DNA of 39,090 nt from Ruminiclostridium sp. (lineage in GTDB: Bacteria; Bacillota; Clostridia; Oscillospirales; Ruminococcaceae): NCBI GenBank assembly GCA_017635095.1, contig JAGBMA010000109.1, forward strand, positions 1 to 39,090, in the 5' to 3' direction. Under the pieces are notes generated by a model that worked only from the letters and a program-made list of their open reading frames with translations, was not told the origin of the DNA and did no database searches. Positions 8,003-16,523 of this stretch are shown one piece after another; position 1 is the stretch's first letter; each line of letters begins with the position of its first letter. Both the position numbers and the translations under genes were made by a program.

Positions 8003-8160
8003 TGATGTCGGGCATATATGAAAGTTTGCGATCGGCAAAGCAAATCGGGCAGTACCAAGAGATCTCTTCGCTGCACCTTATTGCACCGGCTCCGGCAGCA
8101 CGGCTCCCGCTTTCAAAGATCTTAAGGGAGAGGTGACCGGAAAATGCGGTACAATACAAC
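8003..8160 (+). ncRNA. Conserved promoter-proximal element, candidate leader or small RNA (copy A)
   Basis: The block from GCATATATGAA through TCTTCGCTGC and TTTCAAAGATC to TACAATACAACAG recurs at 38218-38380 in the same order and spacing, with the promoter -10 at the same place. A hand alignment of 114 bases (8013-8126 against 38231-38344) is gapless and about 69% identical. The 35 differences fall 14, 11 and 10 at the three codon positions, so there is no coding signature; the plus frame also has stops. A pairing CGGG (left side) with CCCG (right side) in this copy is replaced by GGAG with CTCC at about the same places in the other copy, as expected of an RNA stem. It ends about 55 bases before the STAS start, so it could be a leader that controls the operon. 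I do not recognise it as a known riboswitch. Confidence 0.5.
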
Positions 8161-8213
8161 AGCCGATCAATTCTTATCTGACAGCCGACAGAAAAAATTA
8201 CGGAGGAAAAACA

Positions 8214-8510
8214 ATGACCATCAACAAAAATCAGAACGGAGAAACACTTACTATAGCGATCGAGGGAAGACTTGACACAGTGACAGCGCCCCAGCTTGAA
8301 ACAGAGGTGAAGGCTTCTGTGGACGGGATCAAGGAGCTGATATTCGATATGTCAAAGCTCGAATACATATCTTCTGCAGGACTGCGCGTGCTGCTTTCAT
8401 CGCAGAAGATCATGAATAAGCAGGGAAAAATGATTGTCAGAGGCGCCGGCGAAGCTATAATGGAGATCTTTGACGTGACCGGTTTTGCAGATCTGCTGAA
8501 TATCGAATAA
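8214..8510 (+). CDS. STAS-domain anti-sigma factor antagonist (RsbV/SpoIIAA-like)
   Basis: 98 residues; the start is set by GGAGG seven bases before the ATG, and a longer frame from 8133 lacks a ribosome site. A complete single STAS domain: EGRLDTVTAPQLE, FDMSKLEYISSAGLRVLL (candidate phospho-acceptor Ser53/Ser54) and the closing VTGFADLLNIE. In partner switching, the unphosphorylated form binds an RsbW-type kinase and frees its client; phosphorylation blocks this. First gene of a five-gene operon that also encodes two RsbW-like domains and one SpoIIE phosphatase, so the full phosphorylation cycle is present in cis. One base separates its stop from the next ATG. Confidence 0.93.
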   Translation: MTINKNQNGETLTIAIEGRLDTVTAPQLETEVKASVDGIKELIFDMSKLEYISSAGLRVLLSSQKIMNKQGKMIVRGAGEAIMEIFDVTGFADLLNIE

Positions 8511-8511
8511 A

Positions 8512-10248
8512 ATGGACAAAAACGAAGGAATGCGCGCGCTGTCCCAGAATCAGGCATTCCTGAAAAAAGCATACACATCTGCGCTGATACCGTGTATGCT
8601 CTCTATAGTGAGCAATTGTGCGAACATCATTGCAGACGGTATTCTTGTGGGACAAAAGATAGGTGTTGCGGGACTTTCCGCGATAAATCTGTGTGTGCCG
8701 GTTTATCTTGTATTGTGCGTTATCGGATCGTTTTTTGTTTCGGGGACCGCTATTTGCGCTTCAAATGAAATAGGTAAGGGAAACGCCGACTCCGCACAGA
8801 AATATTACGGCACAGCGCTTACAGCGTGTACTGTATTCTCTGTTATAATGGCGGTTGTCGGGGTGTTCCTTTCGGATGCCGTGACATCTCTTCTTTGCTC
8901 TGAACCCGGGGTTTACCCTATGGTGAGGGATTACACACAGGTAACGCTTATCGGAGCCGCCCCGAAAATACTCATATATATGCCTTTCTGGTTTCTGCGG
9001 CTTGACGGCAGGAACAAGACTGTTACTGTTATGATGGCGATAATGGGCGTGGGCAACATACTTCTTGATATACTGTTTCTGTTTGTGATGGATATGGGTG
9101 TGTTCGGCGCGGCACTCGCAAGTGTGATCGCAACGTGCATTGCCTGCGTTATAGGTTTTGTGAGCCAGCATACGGGCAAGGCGACTTTCGTGTTCAGACC
9201 CGCTGTTCCGGATAAGAAAACAATTGTGAGAATGTCTAAAGCCGGTACTCCCGCGGCGCTGAACAATCTTATGCAGACTTTCAGACTGCTTTTTATCAAC
9301 GGTTTGCTTATGTCATACGGCGGTACTGAAGCGGTGGCGGTGTTTACCGTTGTCAACGGAATAGCCGCCTTTTCGGAAGCCGTTACTTCGGGTGTGCCCC
9401 AGGCTGCGTCGGCTATGCTCGGGGTATATAACGGGGAACACGATAATAAGAGCACAGTTATACTGCTGAAGCTCGAATTTGTCAGCGGTGTTATAAATTC
9501 CGCGGTGTTCGGCATCATCATTACAGCCGGTGCGGGAGTTATCGGTATGCTTTACGGTATCGACGTACCGATGTATATACCTATGCTCTGTCTTGCGCTG
9601 AGTCTGATACCGTGCCTTTGGAACAGCATATTGTCCGGATATTATAACGTTTCCGGCAGGGCTTTGCTTTCTTCCGTCATCATATTCCTGAGGGTATTTG
9701 TTTTTACTGTTATAAGCCTTTGGGGGCTGACGGCGGCCGGGTTTATACCGTGGCTCTTCCTCCCGCTGACGGAACTGCTCACCACGGGAGTGTGGTTTTT
9801 CATTACGCGTGAGTTGAGCCGAAAAAAAGAAAATATCAGCCGTTATATGCTTATGGACACGACGCTCGACAAAAGCGGCAATGTTATCAATTTTTCCATG
9901 ATAAGCGATAATGACGCGATATGTGACGCCTGTGAGCGTATTACCGGATTTTGTGAGAAAAACGGTATGCAGATGAAACAGACCATGCGTGTGAGTCTGG
10001 CTCTCGAAGAGATAATGACCGTCATTTCGCAGGACAATGCACCGAACAACGTGAATTTCGATATTCGCGTGTTCGCCATACAAGATGTTATCGGTATAAG
10101 AATACGTTATGACGGTAAGGAGCTTGACCCGCTGCAGTTTGATGCGGACGACGAGAGATATATGGGAGTCTCTATGATAAAAAGCCTTGTGGAAGAGCTG
10201 GTTTACACACAGGTCGTAGGTTTGAACTCGCTGATGATAATTATTTAA
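8512..10248 (+). CDS. MATE-family transporter fused to a C-terminal RsbW-like (GHKL) domain
   Basis: 578 residues. Residues about 15-440 are a MATE/polysaccharide-flippase-type transporter with about 12 membrane segments (for example SIVSNCANIIADGILVGQ in the first repeat). Residues about 446-578 are a cytoplasmic domain that reads as an RsbW-type ATPase: a VSLALEEIM helix (E499/E500), the RYDGKELDPL turn that matches IDSGMPYDPL of the kinase at 13530, and a final helix-strand pair. It is degenerate: the N-box Asn is Thr503, and the glycine lid (GGLG in the intact paralog) reads MGVS. It may therefore bind STAS or nucleotide without phosphorylating. The start codon follows the STAS stop by one base and has no clear ribosome site, which suggests translational coupling. 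The transported substrate is unknown. Confidence 0.88.
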   Translation: MDKNEGMRALSQNQAFLKKAYTSALIPCMLSIVSNCANIIADGILVGQKIGVAGLSAINLCVPVYLVLCVIGSFFVSGTAICASNEIGKGNADSAQKYYGTALTACTVFSVIMAVVGVFLSDAVTSLLCSEPGVYPMVRDYTQVTLIGAAPKILIYMPFWFLRLDGRNKTVTVMMAIMGVGNILLDILFLFVMDMGVFGAALASVIATCIACVIGFVSQHTGKATFVFRPAVPDKKTIVRMSKAGTPAALNNLMQTFRLLFINGLLMSYGGTEAVAVFTVVNGIAAFSEAVTSGVPQAASAMLGVYNGEHDNKSTVILLKLEFVSGVINSAVFGIIITAGAGVIGMLYGIDVPMYIPMLCLALSLIPCLWNSILSGYYNVSGRALLSSVIIFLRVFVFTVISLWGLTAAGFIPWLFLPLTELLTTGVWFFITRELSRKKENISRYMLMDTTLDKSGNVINFSMISDNDAICDACERITGFCEKNGMQMKQTMRVSLALEEIMTVISQDNAPNNVNFDIRVFAIQDVIGIRIRYDGKELDPLQFDADDERYMGVSMIKSLVEELVYTQVVGLNSLMIII

Positions 10249-10259
10249 AGGTGATAAAG

Positions 10260-11918
10260 ATGGAAAGCGGAAGGTATGCCGAAGCTTTTCGGCATCTGCG
10301 CGATGTGTGCGGCAGAGCCGTGAGTGAACAGGAGGCATTGCTGAAGCGGCTGCTGCAGGAAAACAAAGATACTGTATATGGGCGCAGATATGGCTTTGCT
10401 GATATACGCGGGCACACGGATTACCGGGAAAAGGTGCCTGTCACTGTTTTTTCGGACTACGATGGGTATATAAACAGGATAATAAACGGTGACAGAGATG
10501 TTCTTACTTCCGCGCCCGCAGTGTTTTTCAATGTAAGCTCCGGCAGTGTCGGAGAACAGAAGTATATCCCTATTGTCCGCGAAGATGTTGACAAGCACCG
10601 CCTTTACGCTGAGGAAGCGATACCCGGTATAGTGCAGAACGAACTTCCGCATGATGACCCGGAGGAACTTTTCGGCTGTATCTTCAATGTCGGTGATGTT
10701 TTTATGACGACTCTGGCTGACGGAAGGCTGTGCGGAGTGCGTTCCGGTATCTATCTGCAAAGCGCGATGGCGGCAGGTGAGCTTGACACCTCGGTATATA
10801 CCGCCCCGCCCGACATTATGTTCCCGCGGGAGATAACCGATATGCTGTACCCGAAGGTGAGGTACGCGCTTGCAAATGAGAACGTTACTGCGATACACGG
10901 CGTTTTTGTTCACCGTATGGCCGGACTTTTCGGATATATCGAGCGCAACTTCGGCGCTTTTATCGAAGATATAAGATACGGCAGGGTCGGTGAGGGCTTC
11001 CGCATGAGCGACAGCGTGCGAAAGCAGCTTAGCGGCAGATTTGCTCCGGATCCCGAACGGGCAGACTATCTTGCTTCTATTGCCGGCAAAGATCTTGCAT
11101 ACGGTATGCTGCTCAAGATATGGCGGAAGCTGCGGTATATAAGGTGCATAAACGGAGGCCAGTTCAGTGTTTACGGTGACAGCGCTTCAAGGTATGTCAA
11201 AGGAGTCCCGATACACAGTTATATTTACGCGGCGTCCGAGAGCGGGATAGGAGTTTCTCCGGGAATGGGACTGCAGGGCGAATATGTCCTGCTGCCCGAT
11301 GTGTGCTATACCGAGTTCATACCGGACGAGTCCGGCGATGAGACCGATACGCTCACCATAGGCGAGATCGAGACCGGAAAGCGCTATGAAATAATCATCA
11401 CGACTTTGTCCGGTCTTTACCGGTACAGGTTAGGCGATGTTGTTGAGGTCACCGGACGGTATGGCGAGGCGCCTGTAATAAGAATCTGCTATCGCAGGGA
11501 ACTTGTTATGAATGTCGCGGACGAGCGAATGAACGCTTCTCAGCTTGAACCGGCGGTCATGCTTTTTGAGCAGAGAACAGGAATATCGACCTTAAAGTAT
11601 TGTTTCTCCGGCGAAATGGGCGACACGCTGCCGAGGTATGTTCTGTATATCGAAGCGCCGCTCACAGGTGTGACGGATGCCGGCATGATACTTGACGAGT
11701 GCCTTTGCAAGTTCGGCGTCAATTACAGAAACGAGAGAATCATCGGAAGTCTCGGTGTACCGGACGTAAAGCCACTGAAGCCCGGGAGCTTCGCGGAATA
11801 TTACAGCGAATTCCGGGACGGAAAGAGAAATGACCAGCTCAAACCGCTCAGGATACTCACATCACCGGAACAGATCTCTTTTTTCAGGAGCAGAATGGAG
11901 GATAATAATGGAGAATAA
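10260..11918 (+). CDS. GH3-family acyl-acid amido synthetase (ANL superfamily)
   Basis: 552 residues. I chose the ATG at 10260 because AAAGGTG sits six bases upstream; a GTG at 10251 is the alternative. GH3 enzymes adenylate a carboxylic acid with ATP and transfer it to an amino acid or other amine. Visible family features: the N-terminal LLQENKDTVYGRRYGF, the phosphate-binding loop FNVSSGSVGEQKYIPI, the ISSG-like and adenine-binding region around SASRYVKGVPIHSYIYAASESGIG, the YRYRLGDVVEV motif, and a C-terminal lobe with GVNYRNER and LKPGSF. The full family length is present. In bacteria the substrates are mostly unknown. Here it sits between a transporter and the phosphatase, and its stop overlaps the next ATG by 11 bases. 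The reasonable reading is that its product is what the transporter handles, but no sequence feature proves it. Confidence 0.88.
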   Translation: MESGRYAEAFRHLRDVCGRAVSEQEALLKRLLQENKDTVYGRRYGFADIRGHTDYREKVPVTVFSDYDGYINRIINGDRDVLTSAPAVFFNVSSGSVGEQKYIPIVREDVDKHRLYAEEAIPGIVQNELPHDDPEELFGCIFNVGDVFMTTLADGRLCGVRSGIYLQSAMAAGELDTSVYTAPPDIMFPREITDMLYPKVRYALANENVTAIHGVFVHRMAGLFGYIERNFGAFIEDIRYGRVGEGFRMSDSVRKQLSGRFAPDPERADYLASIAGKDLAYGMLLKIWRKLRYIRCINGGQFSVYGDSASRYVKGVPIHSYIYAASESGIGVSPGMGLQGEYVLLPDVCYTEFIPDESGDETDTLTIGEIETGKRYEIIITTLSGLYRYRLGDVVEVTGRYGEAPVIRICYRRELVMNVADERMNASQLEPAVMLFEQRTGISTLKYCFSGEMGDTLPRYVLYIEAPLTGVTDAGMILDECLCKFGVNYRNERIIGSLGVPDVKPLKPGSFAEYYSEFRDGKRNDQLKPLRILTSPEQISFFRSRMEDNNGE

Positions 11919-13533
11919 TACGGGGAAACGATCAAGAATATCTGTCGTTATAGTTACGGGGATCACTTTTATCGTAGTGCTGCTGACTTTTGTTACAGCA
12001 ATGATAGGTTACAGTGAGTTCACTTCTGTGCTTGAGAAGCAGTATAACGATTCTGCATACGAGGTGGCATATACCGCGCTGTCATATCTCAATCCTGACA
12101 GATTTTCTCATTATGTGGAGACACTTGAAACAGACGAGGAGTTCGATGTCATACAGAAACGCCTTGATGAGCTTACCGATAATATGAATGTAAATTTCAT
12201 ATATGTCGGGGAAGTGGATCCCGAGGGAAAGTCGATCATCTATATCTACGACTCCGTCAACTCGTCTCTCGGGTATGACAGATACCCTCTCGGAAAGATC
12301 GGTGAGGATTTTGATCCCCAGTACAATCAGATACTCAGAGATGTTATCAGTACAGGCGAAAGATCGGATATATACCTGTATTCCTATACCGAGTGGGGAG
12401 ATCACACGACGGCTCTGCTGCCGGTCAAGGATTCCAACGGTAAGGTAGTTTCAATAATCTGCGTTGAGAAAACGATGGAGGTACTCCAGCAGGCGCGAAA
12501 CGACTATGTGGTCCACGTTGTTGTATTCTCGGGCATAGTACTTGTCATAGCGGTGCTGATATGCTTCCTGTTCCTGAGGCAGTACGTTATTTCGCCTATA
12601 GCGGAGATAACGCATGAAGCAGAGAGATTTGCGGACGACCACAGCGCAGGCAGCGATATAAAGGCGGTATCGTCAAGGAACGAGATAGGTGTGCTTGCAC
12701 GTTCCGTCAAAAAGATGGAATCGGATATTATACAGTACATAGATAATATCACGAAGATAACCGCTGAAAAAGAGCGTATCGGCGCGGAGCTCAATGTAGC
12801 AACGCAGATCCAGGCGGATATGCTCCCGTCCATATTCCCCCCATTCCCCGATCGCAGCGAGTTCGATATCTACGCTACCATGACCCCGGCTAAGGAGGTC
12901 GGCGGTGACTTCTACGACTTCTTCCTTATTGATGACGATCACCTTGCAATGGTAATGGCGGACGTTTCCGGCAAGGGCGTTCCTGCAGCTCTGTTCATGG
13001 TAATTGCAAAGACACTCATAAAGAACCACGCACAGCTTGGTGAATATTCTCCGTCCAAAGTCCTGATGAGTGCAAACGAGCAGCTCTGTGAGGGCAACGA
13101 GGCAGAACTTTTCGTAACTGTATGGATGGCTATACTTGAAATATCCACCGGTAAGGGAAAGGCGGCAAATGCCGGACATGAGCATCCTGCTCTTCGCCGC
13201 AAGGACGGAAAGTTTGAGCTTATCGAATATCGCCATTCGCCCGCAGTCGCAACAATGGAGGGCATACGCTTCAAGGAGCACGACTTCGAGCTGCACCCCG
13301 GAGACAGCCTGTTCGTATATACGGACGGTGTGGCGGAAGCTACTGACGCGCACAATGAACTGTTCGGCGGCGAGAGAATGATCGAAGCTCTGAACAAGAA
13401 TCCGGACGCTTCCCCGAAGGAAATGCTTGCAAATGTAAAGGCTTCGGTAGATGAATTTGTCGGTGAAGCTCCGCAGTTCGACGATATAACGATGCTTGGT
13501 CTTAAATACTTTGGCGCAGAGGATAACAAATGA
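11908..13533 (+). CDS. Membrane sensor with HAMP-like linker and SpoIIE/RsbU-type PP2C phosphatase
   Basis: 541 residues; ATG 11908 follows GGAGG and lies inside the end of the GH3 gene. Membrane segment at about 12-36, an extracytoplasmic sensor at about 37-200 (includes YIYDSVNSSLGYDRYPLG; Cache-like in size and pattern), a second membrane segment at about 205-230, a HAMP-type linker and coiled coil to about 300, then the phosphatase. SpoIIE landmarks are intact: ERIGAELNVATQIQADMLP, EVGGDFYDFFLIDDD, MADVSGKGVPAALFM, NAGHEHPALRR, FVYTDGVAEA and FDDITMLGL. It should dephosphorylate a phospho-STAS protein in response to an outside signal. Its stop overlaps the next start (ATGA). Confidence 0.92.
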   Translation: MENNTGKRSRISVVIVTGITFIVVLLTFVTAMIGYSEFTSVLEKQYNDSAYEVAYTALSYLNPDRFSHYVETLETDEEFDVIQKRLDELTDNMNVNFIYVGEVDPEGKSIIYIYDSVNSSLGYDRYPLGKIGEDFDPQYNQILRDVISTGERSDIYLYSYTEWGDHTTALLPVKDSNGKVVSIICVEKTMEVLQQARNDYVVHVVVFSGIVLVIAVLICFLFLRQYVISPIAEITHEAERFADDHSAGSDIKAVSSRNEIGVLARSVKKMESDIIQYIDNITKITAEKERIGAELNVATQIQADMLPSIFPPFPDRSEFDIYATMTPAKEVGGDFYDFFLIDDDHLAMVMADVSGKGVPAALFMVIAKTLIKNHAQLGEYSPSKVLMSANEQLCEGNEAELFVTVWMAILEISTGKGKAANAGHEHPALRRKDGKFELIEYRHSPAVATMEGIRFKEHDFELHPGDSLFVYTDGVAEATDAHNELFGGERMIEALNKNPDASPKEMLANVKASVDEFVGEAPQFDDITMLGLKYFGAEDNK

Positions 13534-13934
13534 AAGATATAACCGTAAAAGCCACAGACGAAGAACTTAACACAGTCATTGCTTTCGTGACTGAGCAGCT
13601 CGAAACTGTGGACTGCCCGATGAAAGCGCAGATGCAGCTGGAGGTCGCGGTAGAAGAATTATTCGTGAATATTGCACACTATGCTTATGCACCGGAAACC
13701 GGGAATGCGACGATACGCACGGAGATAACCGGCGAAACTGCCGAGATAACCTTCATAGACAGCGGAATGCCATATGATCCGCTTGCAAAGCCCGACCCCG
13801 ATGTTACACTTTCGGCAGAGGAAAGGAAGATAGGCGGGCTTGGCATCTATATGGTAAAAAAGAGTATGGACGATGTGAGATATGAGTACACCGACGGCAA
13901 AAACATACTCACGATCGTAAAAAAGCTCGTCTGA
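13530..13934 (+). CDS. RsbW/SpoIIAB-like anti-sigma factor kinase (HATPase_c_2)
   Basis: 134 residues. Intact GHKL ATP-binding motifs: N-box with Glu43 and Asn47 (EVAVEELFVNIAHYAY), G1 box Asp77 in FIDSGMPYDPL, and the glycine lid IGGLGIYMVKK at 101-111. By family knowledge it phosphorylates the STAS protein and holds a client when the STAS protein is phosphorylated. Usually the client is a sigma factor, but none is encoded in this operon. Last gene of the operon, overlapping the phosphatase gene by four bases and followed by a terminator. Compare with the degenerate copy on the MATE transporter. Confidence 0.92.
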   Translation: MKDITVKATDEELNTVIAFVTEQLETVDCPMKAQMQLEVAVEELFVNIAHYAYAPETGNATIRTEITGETAEITFIDSGMPYDPLAKPDPDVTLSAEERKIGGLGIYMVKKSMDDVRYEYTDGKNILTIVKKLV

Positions 13935-13971
13935 TCCGGTTACAGACGAGACAAAGAGTCATAATTTCTTA

Positions 13972-14014
13972 CAGGGAATACTCTGTCGGTGATCGGCAGG
14001 ATATTCCCTGTTTT
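13972..14014 (+). terminator. Terminator of the STAS-MATE-GH3-SpoIIE-RsbW operon
   Basis: CAGGGAATA (13972-13980) pairs with TATTCCCTG (14002-14010), followed by TTTTG. A second 8-bp hairpin, CTCGTCTG/CAGACGAG at 13926-13950, covers the stop codon. Confidence 0.7.
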
Positions 14015-14033
14015 GCTGAGTTATTTTGCAATT

Positions 14034-14072
14034 AAAAAAAGGCTTATCCCTGTATTGTGGGATAAGCCTTTT
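14034..14072 (-). terminator. Terminator of the 5'-nucleotidase gene (works in both directions)
   Basis: GGCTTATCCC (14041-14050) pairs perfectly with GGGATAAGCC (14059-14068). An A-run at 14034-14040 gives a T-run on the minus strand, and TTTT follows on the plus strand. Confidence 0.85.
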
Positions 14073-14088
14073 CGGATCGCTGTGTATA

Positions 14089-15984
14089 TTACTTCTTCTT
14101 TCTTGAAACAACTGCCGCCATAAGGCATATCGCCGGTACGATCACTGTTATACCGGCACCCGTGGAGGGATTGCCTTCTGCTGTTACGTCAGTGTTCTCA
14201 GCCACATCTTCCGCTGTATCATCAATTGCCGCGTTATCGCTGTCGGCATCTGTATAGGATTCCGTATCTTCGGTAACTTCTGCCGAGCTGTTGATGATCT
14301 TTATTCTGCCTTCGCCGTAAAGATCGCTGTACTTTTCGGGTATCACGCCGCCGAGGTTATCACGGATATATGCTGCAATAAGATCGGAATCCGATATAAC
14401 ACTGTCGCGGACAATACTGCACTTTTCGGATAATATGTATCTGAATCCGTCACCGCCGTTTTTCAGATAGTAGTCATGGCAAGCGAGAGTGTATGTTTTC
14501 TCCGTATCGAGAGGTTCACCGTTTATCAGCACGTCTTTGACTCTGTACTCTCCGTCAACACTGAGAAATGCGCCGGTGTCGTCCTGCTTTACAGAACTGG
14601 GGACACCTTCATCTATAGTGTATTCGATGCCGGAAACGTGGATAAACGAGGCATTTTCGCCGGGATATTTCATTGCTCCCGCTTCCAGTACATCAAGTAT
14701 CTGCTGACCGGTGACTTCAACTACCATTGCCATATTTGCAAACGGGAATACAGCCATAGCGTCACTGTATGTAATATCACCTGCGCTGATCGAAGTTCTG
14801 ACACCGCCGCCGTTTACTATTCCTACATCGGCTTCGAGGACATATTTATATGCGTCTGCGCAAAGGTCACCGAGGTTTGTCTCGTGGTTCCTTACCACTC
14901 TTTCTCCGGTCTCCGGGTCATTCGCAATAAGCTCATAATCGGAGCTGCCTATCTTCCGGTCAAGGATCACGCCGTATTCCGACTTTATCTGCATCATAAC
15001 GCTGTTTACTGTTTCATCGACGAATCTGCCTTCTCTGTCGTCGGGTTCGAGCCACGAATCTTCGGCGATACCGGAGTTCTCATCGGGTGCGGGAACGCTG
15101 TCTATAAGTTCGGTGGAGATCTTGCCGTCTGTGGTTATGGTCATCCTGCCGATATTTGCAAGCTTTGTTCCGGTCTGTGTGATGACAACGTCTTTGCCGT
15201 CCTTTGACTTCACGGTAATTCCGGGTGTAACATCGTGAGAATGACCGTCTATCACCGCGTCTATTCCGGAAAGCTCGGCGACGATCTCCTGTGCGCTCCA
15301 GCCTTCTCTTATATCAGTTTCGCCGAGGTGTCCGAGCAGGATAATGTAGTCCGCGCCGTCTTCTTTTGCATCGTCTACTGCTGTCTGGAGAAGCTCATAT
15401 ATACTGCCGTTTTCGCCGAATCCATAGATATATTCGCCTGCATCGTTCTGGAAAAATACAGGGTTGGATCCCGTAAGCGTTTCGGGAGTTGCCGCACCGA
15501 CAAAAGCTATTTTCTTGTCTCCCGCCTCGATCATCTTGTACGGTTCGAACAGCAGCTCGCCTGTTTCTATGCTATAGAAATTTGCGCAGATGTAACCGCA
15601 GTTCAGTTCGTCCGCTCTGACCATAAGCTCTTTGAGACTGTAATCAAACTCATGGTTGCCGAGAACTGCGGCATCATAACCGACCGCGTTCATAAGCCGG
15701 GTTATGTAAGCACCTTTCGAGAGTGTACCCACCGGCATACCATGAATGGCATCACCTGCATCGACCACCAGCACATTCTCATACTGCTCCTGCATTTCGC
15801 GTTTGTACAGCGCAAGTCCGTCATAGCCGATATTGACATCAATACCGCAGTGGACGTCGTTGGTGTAAAGAATGACGATATCGTCACTCTTGCCGCCGTC
15901 TTCCGCATAAACGGGAAGCTGTACGGCTGCGGCAGCAAACACCAGAGCGGCACCTGCTGCTGTGATCCTGATAAACTTTTTCAT
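14089..15984 (-). CDS. Wall-anchored 5'-nucleotidase / metallophosphoesterase
   Basis: 631 residues; ATG 15984 preceded by AGGAGG and starting a signal peptide (MKKFIRITAAGAALVFAAAA). The N-terminal calcineurin-like domain has all metal-site motifs: ILYTNDVHCGID, VDAGDAIHG, LGNHEFDYS, LLGHLGETD and DGHSHDV. The C-terminal 5_nucleotid_C domain has NGGGVRTSISAGDITY, the nucleoside-binding part. An acidic Asp/Glu/Thr-rich linker leads to NPSTG, a hydrophobic segment and RKKK, a sortase sorting signal. It should release nucleosides and phosphate from extracellular nucleotides at the cell wall. Single gene with its own promoter and terminator. The sorting signal is the internal reference for the broken one of the C1 protease. 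Confidence 0.95.
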   Translation of the reverse strand: MKKFIRITAAGAALVFAAAAVQLPVYAEDGGKSDDIVILYTNDVHCGIDVNIGYDGLALYKREMQEQYENVLVVDAGDAIHGMPVGTLSKGAYITRLMNAVGYDAAVLGNHEFDYSLKELMVRADELNCGYICANFYSIETGELLFEPYKMIEAGDKKIAFVGAATPETLTGSNPVFFQNDAGEYIYGFGENGSIYELLQTAVDDAKEDGADYIILLGHLGETDIREGWSAQEIVAELSGIDAVIDGHSHDVTPGITVKSKDGKDVVITQTGTKLANIGRMTITTDGKISTELIDSVPAPDENSGIAEDSWLEPDDREGRFVDETVNSVMMQIKSEYGVILDRKIGSSDYELIANDPETGERVVRNHETNLGDLCADAYKYVLEADVGIVNGGGVRTSISAGDITYSDAMAVFPFANMAMVVEVTGQQILDVLEAGAMKYPGENASFIHVSGIEYTIDEGVPSSVKQDDTGAFLSVDGEYRVKDVLINGEPLDTEKTYTLACHDYYLKNGGDGFRYILSEKCSIVRDSVISDSDLIAAYIRDNLGGVIPEKYSDLYGEGRIKIINSSAEVTEDTESYTDADSDNAAIDDTAEDVAENTDVTAEGNPSTGAGITVIVPAICLMAAVVSRKKK

Positions 15985-16069
15985 TTTTCCTCCTGATAAT
16001 CCTTGATTTGTGATACATTTAGTATCTTTTCTAAAAGATACCGGTCCCAAGCCGGAGTTTATACAAAAA

Positions 16070-16098
16070 ATTATACCACATTAGTTGTTATTTTGCAA
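16070..16098 (-). promoter_or_regulatory. Sigma-A type promoter of the 5'-nucleotidase gene, with a hairpin in the leader
   Basis: Minus strand TTGCAA (16093-16098), 17-base spacer, TATAAT (16070-16075). In the leader GTATCTTTT (16022-16030) and AAAAGATAC (16033-16041) form a 9-bp inverted repeat with almost no loop, a possible operator. Confidence 0.65.
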
Positions 16099-16155
16099 CA
16101 GTTTGATTTTCACGAAAAAGCAGCAGACGGTAACGGTGTAAAAGGAAAGGCTTTA

Positions 16156-16204
16156 GGGAACCTCTAAAAAATTTAATGATTATTTAATAATTTTATGCTA
16201 TAAT
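16156..16204 (+). promoter_or_regulatory. R1 repeat core followed by an extended -10 promoter for the ABC operon
   Basis: GGGAACCTCTAAAAA (16156-16170) is a minus-orientation R1 core. About 25 bases later TGCTATAAT (16196-16204) is an extended -10 element; the -35 region is poor. It reads toward the gene at 16247. Confidence 0.55.
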
Positions 16205-16246
16205 GTAATTACAGGGTCAGGAAAAACATAAGCGGAGGTACTTGAA

Positions 16247-16510
16247 ATGAATAAGACAGGATTTATCATGCAGCTCGCAGAGAGACTTAACATCACGGAA
16301 GAACAGGCAGCGTTAGTTGACGGGATAGTAGAAGCTCACCCCATAATCGGCAAAAACAGCAAACTTGCCGTTATCGCGGAGATAAAGGAAAAACTCGGTA
16401 CAGACGATGAGACTGCAAAGCAGATATCGGACACGGTATCGGAGCTTATCGGATCGAACATCAGGAACAAGCTGCTGCACCCGTTCGGCGGCAATGACGA
16501 GGATAAATAA
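16247..16510 (+). CDS. Small acidic/helical protein, first gene of the ABC transporter operon
   Basis: 87 residues; GGAGG lies eight bases before the ATG. Predicted to be all-helical (LAERLNITEEQAALVDGIVE, then EIKEKLGTDDETAKQISDTVSELIG) with a polar tail and no membrane segment or signal peptide. I do not recognise the family; the helix spacing is reminiscent of small DNA-binding or adaptor proteins. Thirteen bases separate it from the permease, so it is almost certainly co-transcribed. Confidence 0.75.
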   Translation: MNKTGFIMQLAERLNITEEQAALVDGIVEAHPIIGKNSKLAVIAEIKEKLGTDDETAKQISDTVSELIGSNIRNKLLHPFGGNDEDK

Positions 16511-16523
16511 GAAAGGCAATACG

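Noticed and set aside
7905-8159. Minus-strand small protein conserved between the two copies of the RNA-like element (also 38165-38368)
   Set aside because: Frames are open in both copies, but differences are spread nearly evenly over codon positions, there is no ribosome site, and the ends differ; the DNA similarity alone explains the peptide similarity.
9313-10913. Long minus-strand frames across the transporter and GH3 genes
   Set aside because: They are antisense shadows of well-supported genes with no ribosome sites or recognisable domains.
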